Shown: piece by piece, positions 9,504 through 16,424 of the stretch | How the letters are laid out: each line of letters starts with the position of its first letter | How positions within the stretch are numbered: the first letter of the stretch is position 1 | Origin: Chloroflexota bacterium | GTDB taxonomy: Bacteria; Chloroflexota; UBA6077; FW602-bin22; JACPRP01 | NCBI GenBank assembly: GCA_023480885.1 | Contig: JAMCWX010000060.1 | Span: 4,211 to 45,630, forward strand | Direction: 5' to 3' | DNA: 41,420 nt | Translations under genes and position numbers: made by a program | Notes under the pieces: generated by a model | What the model saw: the letters and a program-made list of their open reading frames with translations, nothing else | What the model was told of the DNA's origin: nothing | Databases searched by the model: none

Positions 9504-10387
9504 TCTCCCAATACCAAGTAATCCTCATCGCGCGCCAGCGCGAAGCCGAGAGGCATTTCGGAACGTTCCCAGTGGTAGAGATCTGGCGCGTCGCGCCCCA
9601 TCGGATCGAAATCAAGCAGAGTTCGGCGCACAATCTCGGCGACGTCGTCATTCACGTGGGGGGCAGCCACGATCCCGCTGCTGGGGTAAGGCGAAGAGAG
9701 CGCGACGATACGCACGAACCCCTTGGTTTCCAAAGCCCGAGCAAGAGTATCTTGTATTCCTCCGGCATCGTAGCGGCCGCTGGCGACGACGCTCGCCGTT
9801 TCGGCGTGGGAGCGAGCATAAGTGTACGTGCGAAGGTCCGATAGGAGAGTCCCTTCCTCGCTCAACATCAGGCGTGGGATCAAGTGTCCTTGCGTAGAGT
9901 TGGGAGCACCAAAGGCGAACGACCGACCACGTATGTCGGCAAGAGAACGGATCGAGCTATCAGGGCGCGTTATGATAGCCGCTCGATAGGTAGGTTCGCC
10001 TGCCGCATTAAGTCCACGCACCAAGGCCCGCGCCCCCCAACGCTCGCGGGCCTGCAAATAACTCAGCGTTCCGACAATTGCGAAGTCCACTTTCCCTGCC
10101 CCAATCTCGTCCACAATGTCGCCTTCTCGCGGCGTCACGTGCAAGCGAAACTGGCGCCCGATTTGTCTTTCCAGGTAAGCCAGAAGAGTTCCGTACATGC
10201 GCACGTCCTCTTTTGGCTCTAAGCGGCGGTCAAAGCCAACGACTAGTGCCCCACTGGACAAAGAGACAGGAACGCGAGCATCGCTGCCCAGCAGATTCTG
10301 CGACAGCCTGACCTGGACGGTAGTCTCCTGTGAGCAACCGACAAGAAACAGCAGCAGAGCGATGACGGCGACGAGAACTTTGATCAC
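9470..10387 (-). CDS. PhnD-like periplasmic binding lipoprotein, probable ligand sensor
   Basis: This 305-residue phosphonate/phosphite/oxyanion-type binding protein begins with a short lipoprotein signal (VLVAVIALLLFLVGC, lipid-anchored Cys18). PhnD-type landmarks follow: LAYLERQIGRQFRLHV, a DFAIVGTLSYLQARE ligand-pocket segment, IRSLADIRGRSFAFGAPNST and DAGGIQ. PhnD-like proteins next to a kinase serve as tetrathionate (TtrS), arsenite (AioX) or similar sensors, and no ABC permease or ATPase is adjacent here, so sensing is more likely than transport. GTG at 10387 was chosen because it lies exactly where transcription should begin from an extended -10 box; ATG at 10420 is an alternative but would precede that promoter and add a non-signal-like N-terminus. 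Confidence 0.82.
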   Translation of the reverse strand: MIKVLVAVIALLLFLVGCSQETTVQVRLSQNLLGSDARVPVSLSSGALVVGFDRRLEPKEDVRMYGTLLAYLERQIGRQFRLHVTPREGDIVDEIGAGKVDFAIVGTLSYLQARERWGARALVRGLNAAGEPTYRAAIITRPDSSIRSLADIRGRSFAFGAPNSTQGHLIPRLMLSEEGTLLSDLRTYTYARSHAETASVVASGRYDAGGIQDTLARALETKGFVRIVALSSPYPSSGIVAAPHVNDDVAEIVRRTLLDFDPMGRDAPDLYHWERSEMPLGFALARDEDYLVLGEWARSLGLLAR

Positions 10388-10402
10388 GTAGGGATTATAC
10401 CA
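10387..10402 (-). promoter_or_regulatory. Extended -10 promoter giving a probable leaderless mRNA
   Basis: Minus-strand TGGTATAAT (10402-10394) is a consensus extended -10. Six bases (CCCTAC) separate TATAAT from the G of the GTG start at 10387, so the predicted +1 is the start codon itself and there is no room for a ribosome-binding site. No good -35 is visible, as is common with extended -10 promoters. The rest of the 10388-10670 gap shows no gene and no convincing terminator. Confidence 0.5.
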
Positions 10403-10670
10403 GATTATTCCGTCCAACATGAACCGGCAAGACCGTGGGGGTAACGGTGAAAGCAAAACGGCGAGGTCGACGACCTGTGAAGTATCCTCGTAGACCTCGT
10501 CGTCAACGTAGAGCTTCAGCTCTGACCGGGATGCAGCATAGATGGAAGCGCATGATGGGATGCCTGGCAATTAATACCGAGCTCAGCATCGCTGGAACCT
10601 TGATGAATGGCCCTTTCCCCTTCGTGCTCAGAAACGTTGTTGAATCAACATGTGGCACGATCTGGCCTCC

Positions 10671-12038
10671 TCAGCTCAGCGGAATGACTTCACGATACTT
10701 TCCGCCGGGGGGACTCTGCTCCGGCGGCTCCTCGGCGCGCTCAAGTGTGACGTGGCCGAGCTTGTGCTCGCCGAGGAGACGCCTGATCTCAGTGTGCACT
10801 GCCTGCCAAACGCGGTCCGGGTCGGCACCAGGCGCAAGACGTAGGCGCACTCGCAGGCTCGTAGGCGTGGTCTGCACGATCTGGAACAGCTCGATCCCCT
10901 GAATGTGGTTAACCTCGAATGCCAGTGGCGGAATCGAGACCTGCTCGCCACGCTCGGTGGGGAAGGTGAGTATGTCGGCGGCGCGGCCCTGCACACGGAT
11001 CGCGGGCAGCGGGTTGCCGCACGGGCAGGGGTCGGGCCGCTGTAGGATACTGTCGCCGAGGTCGTAGCGCAGGATCGGCTGCACCCGGTTGGCGAGGTTG
11101 CTCACCAGGACGGTGTGCGACTGCTGGCCCGGCGGAGTCGGCCGGTAGTCAGCGTCCACCGGTTCGAGCACGATCCAGTCGATGAGGGGGTGCAGCCACC
11201 CCTCCCTGCAGTTGTAGGCGGCTTGGGCGACTTCGGTGGAGCCGTACACGTTGCCGACCTTGCTCCCGAAGGCCCTGGCGATCCTGCCGTACTCGCCCTC
11301 TCCCAGCCCCTCGGCCGTCACCACGATCAGCACTGGCTTGATGCGCAGGCGGCCGGCTTCCTGCTCGCCCGCGAGCAGGGCGATGATCGAGGCGTAGCCC
11401 AGGATCATAGCCGGCTGGAGCTCGTTGAGCTTGGCGACCAGCTCCGGCAGTGGCGTATGCACCGAGAAGTCCTTAAGTTGCCGGGCGAGAAGGCGGTTGG
11501 AAAGGCGTGCCCGAGTGACGCCCGCGACTGAGGCGTAGTGGCCGCCGGTCGCATGCAGTGCTGCCACGCGCATTCCACGGAAGAGGATCTTCAGGAAGTC
11601 GGCGGCCGTGAGCCATTGGGCAAATATGAATCCCATCGAGGCGGCGCCCACGGCCAAGTGCCGGTGATCCAATACGAAGATCCCGGGCGTCCCGGTGGTG
11701 CCTGAAGTGATGGCTAAGAGGTACTTGCCGAGAAACGGCGCCCCGATCAGGCTAGGATCTTCGATGAACTTGCGCGCCTTCTCGATCGTCACATCGCGGT
11801 CGGTGACCCAGTCGTCGAAGCGGGCCATCAGCGTCTTCTTGTCGGTAACCGGCAGCAGCGCAGAGTCATCGACGCGCTCGGGCAGGTCTCGGTAGAGCTC
11901 GCGGTAGTACGGAGAGTGAGCCCGTGCGTAGGCCACCATCTCGGTGAAGCGGGCGCGCTGCCGCCGCTCGATCGCGGCTGGGCCTTGCTTTCTGGCTCTA
12001 TAAGTGTCGAGCAGAAGCCACAGGAGACTCTCGCTCAT
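10671..12038 (-). CDS. PaaK-like adenylate-forming enzyme (phenylacetate-CoA ligase / F390 synthetase family)
   Basis: This 455-residue member of the ANL superfamily activates a carboxylate or phosphate-containing substrate with ATP. Visible motifs are the P-loop-like ITSGTTGTPG (about 120), GNVYGSTEVAQ, the YDLGDSI segment, a Cys cluster DPCPCGNPLP, GRAADIL, and a late lysine region GGKYREVIP that may be catalytic. PaaK relatives are about 430-450 residues, so it is full length. Its ATG shares one base with the TAA of the P-type ATPase gene (TAATG), so it is co-translated with a metal-resistance operon. That is an odd partner and its substrate is unknown. CapK-like enzymes from surface-polymer clusters are an alternative comparison. 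Confidence 0.8.
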   Translation of the reverse strand: MSESLLWLLLDTYRARKQGPAAIERRQRARFTEMVAYARAHSPYYRELYRDLPERVDDSALLPVTDKKTLMARFDDWVTDRDVTIEKARKFIEDPSLIGAPFLGKYLLAITSGTTGTPGIFVLDHRHLAVGAASMGFIFAQWLTAADFLKILFRGMRVAALHATGGHYASVAGVTRARLSNRLLARQLKDFSVHTPLPELVAKLNELQPAMILGYASIIALLAGEQEAGRLRIKPVLIVVTAEGLGEGEYGRIARAFGSKVGNVYGSTEVAQAAYNCREGWLHPLIDWIVLEPVDADYRPTPPGQQSHTVLVSNLANRVQPILRYDLGDSILQRPDPCPCGNPLPAIRVQGRAADILTFPTERGEQVSIPPLAFEVNHIQGIELFQIVQTTPTSLRVRLRLAPGADPDRVWQAVHTEIRRLLGEHKLGHVTLERAEEPPEQSPPGGKYREVIPLS

Positions 12039-14209
12039 TATCCTTCCTTGCTTTGGGGCGCCTCTCTCACTGGGGAGCCCACTGACACGGGTAGAACATC
12101 CGCCTGGAGGCGTTCGCCCGGGGTTTGACGCAGCAGACGAGACGAGTTGCCCAGGATGCCGAGGTCGGGCAGGGACTGAGCGGCGGCAGCAAGAATGGGT
12201 GGCAGGAAGCCCAGGGCAGCCAGCGAAAGCCCGACAAGATTGTACACGGCGGTGAAAGCGATGTTCATTTTCACCACTCGCATCGTGCGACGGGCAATGC
12301 GGAACACTTCCGGCACCAGCGTCCAGTCTTCGCGCATCAGTGCCAGATGGGCGGCTTCGATAGCCACGTCGGTTCCAGCGGCTCCCATCGCGATGCCGAC
12401 ATCAGCTTGAGCCAGCGCCGGCGCGTCGTTCACGCCATCGCCCACCATCACGACGGTACGGCCCTTGGCCTGGTATTCTTTGACGATGGCGATCTTCTCC
12501 TCCGGCAAGAGATTGGCGCGGTAGCGCACGCCAAGACGCTCGGCGAGAGCGGCTGCCGTCCGTTCGTTGTCACCCGTAAGCAATTCTATGTCTCTAACGC
12601 CGAGAGCGCGCACGGCGGCGAGAGACGCTGGGACTTCAGGTCGCAAGGTGTCGGCAGCAGCGAGCACTCCGGCCAGTTCACCATCCCTGGCGACGAATAG
12701 CAGGGTTTTTCCCTGTGATTCGAGTTCGGAAACGATGGTGAGGGATGAGGCCTGGGGAATCAATCGGCGGTTGCCGACAGCGACAATGCTGCCGTCGATG
12801 CGGGCACGCACGCCATGGCCTGGGATAGCTTCGAATTGCTCTTGCTCGAATACGGGTAGGCCACGCCTCCTCGCCGCATCGCGCACGGCCTCAGCCAGCG
12901 GATGCTCCGAGTAACGTTCTGCCGAGGCGGCCAGGGAAAGAACCTCGGATTCGTGCTGTCCTCCTAATGGGATCACATCGGTGATCTGGGGCTGGCCCAA
13001 CGTGAGCGTTCCCGTCTTATCGATGAGCAGCACATTCGCGCGCGCCAGAGTCTCCAGATACTTGCCACCTTTGATGAGCAGGCCGCGCTTGGCACCCGCC
13101 CCCACAGAGGCAAGCATGGCAATCGGAGTGGCGAGGGCGAGGGAACACGAGCAGGCCACGACGAGGACTGCGGCGGCGGCCAGAGGGTCACGGCGAATCA
13201 GAAAGGTGAGCGCAGCGATGCCTGCCACGAACGGCAGGAAATAGGCCGAAAACCTGTCCGCGATGCGCTGCACGTCAGCGCGATGCGCTTCGGCCTCCTC
13301 CACCATCTTGACCACGCGTCCGAAGGTAGTATCCGCTCCCACCTGAGTGACGCGGACGCGGAGACTGCCCAGGCGCGCCAGGGTGGCGGCGAAGACCCTC
13401 GCGCCCGGCCCGACCTCCACAGGCATCGACTCGCCGGTGATGGCCGCCTGATCCACTGTCGCGTGGCCGTCGACGACTTCGCCGTCCACCGGAATGTTCT
13501 CGCCCGGCCGCACGACGACCGTTTCCCCGACCTGCACTTCGGCAACGGGCACCTCCTGCTCCACGCCGTCGCGCTCCACCCGCGCTGTCTGGGGAGCCAT
13601 CGCCGTAAGATTCTTCACCGCGCGGCGGGCCCGTTCAGTGGTAAAGTTTTCGGCGTAGTTGCCGATGCGCATAAAGAACACAATGACGGCCGCCGTGGCC
13701 CATTCGCCGACCACGATCGCGGCCAGCACGCCCAGCGTCATCAATGTGTGGGAGACGATCTGCGCCTTGAGAGCGGCCCGGACGACGTTGCGGAATACGG
13801 GGTAGCCGCTTATGAGGATGATAGCCAGGCCAATGGGCCAGGGCACGCGTTCGGTGAAGGCTTCGAAGAGTCCCAGCCACTCACCCACGACAACCACGAA
13901 CAGCACGGCGCCGAAGACGATGCCAAACAGGACGAGGATGCGGTTGGTAAAATCCCCGAGCGGAGAAGGTACAGGGTGAGCCTCAGTTGTGGCGGCAACA
14001 GAATAGCCCGCGCCTTCTACCGCTTTGTGGATAGCTGGCAGGTCTACCAGCGCTGGATCGAGTCGGACGACGGCTTTCTCTGACGACAGGAAGACCTCGA
14101 CCGACTCGACGCCAGGGAGCGTGGAGATAGCGTGCCTGACGTGTTGCGTGCATTCGGCACAGTCCATACCCCGAATAGGGACCTCGATGGTTTTTGGGGA
14201 AGTATTCAT
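12038..14209 (-). CDS. P1B-type heavy-metal-translocating ATPase with CSC motif
   Basis: This 723-residue cation-exporting ATPase has an N-terminal HMA domain with GMDCAEC (Cys17, Cys20). Its core contains TGES (258-261), the transmembrane metal motif CSC (353-355, where CPC is usual), the phosphorylated DKTGT (397-401), SEHPLA (435-440) and GDGVNDAP near the C-terminus. About eight membrane segments are present, and the last contains PDLGILGNSSRLL, partly like the DxG motif of Zn/Cd/Pb pumps. The upstream CmtR-like repressor and the signal peptidase II gene suggest Cd/Pb export, as in cadCA and pbr operons. It starts by a 4-bp overlap with lspA. The CSC variant leaves true metal specificity uncertain. 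Confidence 0.9.
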   Translation of the reverse strand: MNTSPKTIEVPIRGMDCAECTQHVRHAISTLPGVESVEVFLSSEKAVVRLDPALVDLPAIHKAVEGAGYSVAATTEAHPVPSPLGDFTNRILVLFGIVFGAVLFVVVVGEWLGLFEAFTERVPWPIGLAIILISGYPVFRNVVRAALKAQIVSHTLMTLGVLAAIVVGEWATAAVIVFFMRIGNYAENFTTERARRAVKNLTAMAPQTARVERDGVEQEVPVAEVQVGETVVVRPGENIPVDGEVVDGHATVDQAAITGESMPVEVGPGARVFAATLARLGSLRVRVTQVGADTTFGRVVKMVEEAEAHRADVQRIADRFSAYFLPFVAGIAALTFLIRRDPLAAAAVLVVACSCSLALATPIAMLASVGAGAKRGLLIKGGKYLETLARANVLLIDKTGTLTLGQPQITDVIPLGGQHESEVLSLAASAERYSEHPLAEAVRDAARRRGLPVFEQEQFEAIPGHGVRARIDGSIVAVGNRRLIPQASSLTIVSELESQGKTLLFVARDGELAGVLAAADTLRPEVPASLAAVRALGVRDIELLTGDNERTAAALAERLGVRYRANLLPEEKIAIVKEYQAKGRTVVMVGDGVNDAPALAQADVGIAMGAAGTDVAIEAAHLALMREDWTLVPEVFRIARRTMRVVKMNIAFTAVYNLVGLSLAALGFLPPILAAAAQSLPDLGILGNSSRLLRQTPGERLQADVLPVSVGSPVREAPQSKEG

Positions 14210-14688
14210 TGCGACGTCTCCTTTGGTTTCGCACGAATAATTGTTACCATCAACAAGCTGACACCTAACACAATGAGGCTATCAGCCAGGTTGAAGGTCG
14301 GCCAGCGAGTTGCACCCAGGCCCACGTCCAGGAAGTCGGTGACGCGACCATCGGGAAGCCGGTCGGCGAAGTTGGCAATCGCGCCGCCAAAGAGCAGGCC
14401 GATGGGCCATCCGGCTGATGGTGAGAGGTCGCCGGTGCGCAGCGCATTCACGATCCAGGCTGCCAGGCCGAAGATCACTACTCCAGTAAGGGCGACCGGT
14501 CCTGGCCCATTGCTGGCGAAGAGTCCGAAGCCAAGGCCAGTGTTGTAACCTAACGTCAAACGGAAGACCTGCCCGATGACCGATACGGGCTGGTCGAGAA
14601 CCAGCGTCTGCTCCGCCCACATTTTGGTTGCCCAGTCCAACGTCAACGCGATCAGAAGGGCCGGCAGTAGTCTGTATACTACTTTCAT
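14206..14688 (-). CDS. lspA: Signal peptidase II (lipoprotein signal peptidase), PbrC-like context
   Basis: This 160-residue membrane aspartyl peptidase removes lipoprotein signal peptides. It has four hydrophobic segments; the conserved Asn-containing GYNTGLGFGLF, the GGAIANFADRL box with one catalytic Asp, and FNLADSLIVLG with the second catalytic Asp are all present. ATG at 14688 was chosen because it overlaps the repressor stop codon (ATGA) and has an AGGTGA site just upstream. In lead- and cadmium-resistance operons a second lspA (pbrC, or fused as pbrBC) commonly accompanies the P-type ATPase, so this is probably the accessory copy rather than the housekeeping gene. Confidence 0.92.
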   Translation of the reverse strand: MKVVYRLLPALLIALTLDWATKMWAEQTLVLDQPVSVIGQVFRLTLGYNTGLGFGLFASNGPGPVALTGVVIFGLAAWIVNALRTGDLSPSAGWPIGLLFGGAIANFADRLPDGRVTDFLDVGLGATRWPTFNLADSLIVLGVSLLMVTIIRAKPKETSQ

Positions 14689-15050
14689 CTCGTCACCTGC
14701 TGCCACCCTGCAAAGGCGCTGTAGCGCGTACATCCGTAAACGCCTTTTGCCACATCTGCCAGCAGTTCTTCAGCCGGGCGCAGAATCGTTGCTGCCCGCG
14801 CGTCGCTCAACTGATACCACACGAAACGGCCCTGTTGCGCGCACACAACCAGCCCACACTCTCGCAGACAGCCAAGGGGCTTAGAGACGTTCGACTGGCT
14901 CAGACCCATGGCCTCGACGATCTCGGTGACGCTGAGCGGTCCATCGCGCAATGCGTCCAGGATTGACAGACGGGACGGACCGGAGAAGCCCCGAAAGAGC
15001 TTGGCCTTCAGGCTGACGGACTGGGCATTGGCACTGTACAAAATACGCAA
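14685..15050 (-). CDS. cmtR: ArsR-family metal-sensing repressor, CmtR-like (Cd/Pb)
   Basis: This 121-residue winged-helix repressor carries FSGPSRLSILDALRDGPLS, then the recognition helix GLSQSNVSKPLGCLRECGLV and the wing. Cys61 and Cys65 on the recognition helix plus Cys107 near the C-terminus match the Cd(II)/Pb(II)-binding triad of mycobacterial CmtR (Cys57, Cys61, Cys102). Metal binding would release the operator and allow expression of lspA and the ATPase gene. The frame opens at a TTG at 15050, but GGAGG lies only 1 bp before it; the in-frame TTG at residue 4 sits 10 bp from GGAGG and may be the real start. It is first in the metal operon. Confidence 0.88.
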   Translation of the reverse strand: MRILYSANAQSVSLKAKLFRGFSGPSRLSILDALRDGPLSVTEIVEAMGLSQSNVSKPLGCLRECGLVVCAQQGRFVWYQLSDARAATILRPAEELLADVAKGVYGCTRYSAFAGWQQVTR

Positions 15051-15061
15051 GCCTCCAGTAC

Positions 15062-15114
15062 ATCATTGTATCAGTAATTGATGATATGATATGCGAACGA
15101 AGACAGATTGTCAA
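15062..15114 (-). promoter_or_regulatory. Metal-operon promoter with overlapping repressor operator
   Basis: On the minus strand TTGACA (15114-15109), a 17-bp spacer and TATCAT (15091-15086) form a strong sigma-70-type promoter. An imperfect 12-5-12 palindrome (15062-15090, 9 of 12 arm positions paired, ATCAT...ATGAT ends) covers the -10 and the predicted start site near 15079. This is the expected operator position for the CmtR-like repressor encoded just downstream. Confidence 0.7.
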
Positions 15115-15173
15115 TAGTGTGGTCCGCGACCAGTCCTATCAAGCGGTCAATTGTTGGTGTCTTCGGTGAGGCC

Positions 15174-15211
15174 TTGTCAACCCATTGGGCACAACCTGTG
15201 CCCAGGGCATT
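15174..15211 (+). promoter_or_regulatory. 38-bp palindromic element, copy 1 (upstream of Tad module)
   Basis: This copy holds TTGTCAACCC (15174-15183), two bases, then the palindrome TGGGCACAACCTGTGCCCA (15186-15204, 8-bp arms, 3-bp centre) and GGGCATT. A second copy at 27179-27216 is identical at 34 of 38 positions, with the same internal spacing. Both lie directly upstream of a plus-strand secretion operon. No T-run follows, so it does not look like a terminator. It is probably the binding site of a shared regulator. Confidence 0.65.
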
Positions 15212-15238
15212 CACTCTACCGCCTTCTGGTGCTATGCT
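15210..15238 (+). promoter_or_regulatory. Candidate promoter of the Tad module
   Basis: TTCACT (15210-15215), a 17-bp spacer and TATGCT (15233-15238) each match consensus at 4 of 6 positions. The -35 begins 6 bp after the palindrome end, the same geometry as at copy 2. The region 15239-15358 is an untranslated leader if cpaB starts at 15359. Confidence 0.4.
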
Positions 15239-15358
15239 TTCAGTGTCGGCCAGGTGCCACTGGCCCGAGCGCTAGCCAAGAAGATGGCCTCCCAGGAGGA
15301 GCGCCGCAAGGTTCGAGAGCCGGCGCCTGGCCGACTAAGAAGTGATTCGGATGAGAGA

Positions 15359-16177
15359 ATGGTCAAGCAATTCCTGCGATTTCGCGCCTACATCGTCCTC
15401 GCCATCGCCATGGCCGTGGCGTACGTCACGGTCCAGAGCGCTACACAGAGCGTCCAGGTGGTAGCGGCGGCCAAGGACCTGGGAGAGAACACGGTGCTTA
15501 CGACCGAAAGGATCAAGGTTATCTCGATTCCGGCTGGCGCCAAGCTACCGGGGATGGTTGAGGCCAGCGAACAACGCGAGGTTTTGGGGATGGTTACCAG
15601 AGCATTTATTCCCCAGGGTTATCCAATTACTCGCCCCTATCTTCAAACGGCGACGGGTGGCAATCTGAACGGCTTCGGCGCAACCTCCGCCATCGTCGAT
15701 CCACGCAACGTGCTCTTTCCTTTACCGGCTCCGAGCGAGCGCGTGGCGATGGGAGGAAGCATTCTACCCGGCGAGTACGTCGACATCTACCTGGTGTGGG
15801 AGGACCCGACCGTGCGTGAGACCGGAAAAGGTGCCCGCGACAAGGCCACGCTCTATCTCCAGCACCAGAAGGTATTCTATTACGATGGCAAACAGATGGC
15901 GTTGGAGGTGCCGAAGGTGGCGGCCGCCGTGCTGGCCTATGCTGGCAAGGTGGGCGAGGTGATCGTGGCGCCTTCCAGGGTGGACGAGGTACTCGCGCAG
16001 AGCGGGGAACTGACCATAGATTCTACCGTGTTCCGTAGCCTCTTCGGCAAGCCGATCAGCGGGACTATTCCCCTGCGCGATCTGTTTGGCAGGGACGACC
16101 AACCGGAAAAACGATCATCTGGTGCAACTAATCCTGTAGGAAAGGAGCAGCCGGCAAATGAAAGGCCAAACCCGTAG
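15359..16177 (+). CDS. cpaB: CpaB/RcpC-like Flp pilus assembly protein (SAF domain)
   Basis: This 272-residue periplasmic or surface-facing pilus assembly protein has an N-terminal membrane anchor (YIVLAIAMAVAYVTVQSA, about 11-28) and then a SAF domain (about 33-105) with AAKDLGENTVLTTERIKVISIP and FIPQGYPITRPYL. The following RcpC-like region contains GGSILPGEYVDIYLVW. ATG at 15359 is the best fit to the family start; the frame stays open upstream to an ATG at 15284, with no good ribosome-binding site at either. CpaB proteins stabilise the Tad secretion channel. It is the first gene of the Tad module and overlaps the next gene by 20 bp. Confidence 0.85.
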   Translation: MVKQFLRFRAYIVLAIAMAVAYVTVQSATQSVQVVAAAKDLGENTVLTTERIKVISIPAGAKLPGMVEASEQREVLGMVTRAFIPQGYPITRPYLQTATGGNLNGFGATSAIVDPRNVLFPLPAPSERVAMGGSILPGEYVDIYLVWEDPTVRETGKGARDKATLYLQHQKVFYYDGKQMALEVPKVAAAVLAYAGKVGEVIVAPSRVDEVLAQSGELTIDSTVFRSLFGKPISGTIPLRDLFGRDDQPEKRSSGATNPVGKEQPANERPNP

Positions 16178-16424
16178 ACGCACGGTTGGAACTCAAACCA
16201 AGCCGAATGGCACCGCCAGGCAATGCGGTGAGGCGCAGCCACCCGTCACCAACGTGTCAACGCCTGGAACCGTCAGCCACATGGTACCGATCATCTTGTC
16301 GCTCGCCATTCTGGCCATTCTGCTGGCAGCCAACATTTCTGTTGACCAGCCAACCATGAATTCGAGGCTGCCCGGCACACCAATCGTGCAGCAATCATCG
16401 AATGCGCAGAGGTTCGCCCAATGA
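16158..16424 (+). CDS. Small single-pass membrane protein, unknown
   Basis: This 88-residue protein has a basic, Thr/Gln-rich N-terminus, one membrane segment (MVPIILSLAILAILLAANI, about 42-60) and a polar Ser/Gln-rich tail. No family is recognised. AAAGGAG lies about 12 bp before the ATG. It overlaps cpaB by 20 bp and the next gene by 4 bp, so it is almost certainly translated with them and could be a small structural part of the pilus or secretion complex. Confidence 0.6.
   Translation: MKGQTRRRTVGTQTKPNGTARQCGEAQPPVTNVSTPGTVSHMVPIILSLAILAILLAANISVDQPTMNSRLPGTPIVQQSSNAQRFAQ

Noticed and set aside
9470..10387. Phosphonate ABC transporter component
   Set aside because: No permease or ATPase gene is adjacent, and the gene overlaps a sensor-kinase gene, which fits a sensing role better.
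10388..10570. N-terminal extension of the PhnD-like protein to residue 366
   Set aside because: The added residues are not signal-like and lie upstream of the extended -10 promoter; the GTG start gives a clean lipoprotein signal.
15186..15204. Palindrome as a transcription terminator
   Set aside because: No T-run follows, and both copies lie at operon starts rather than ends.
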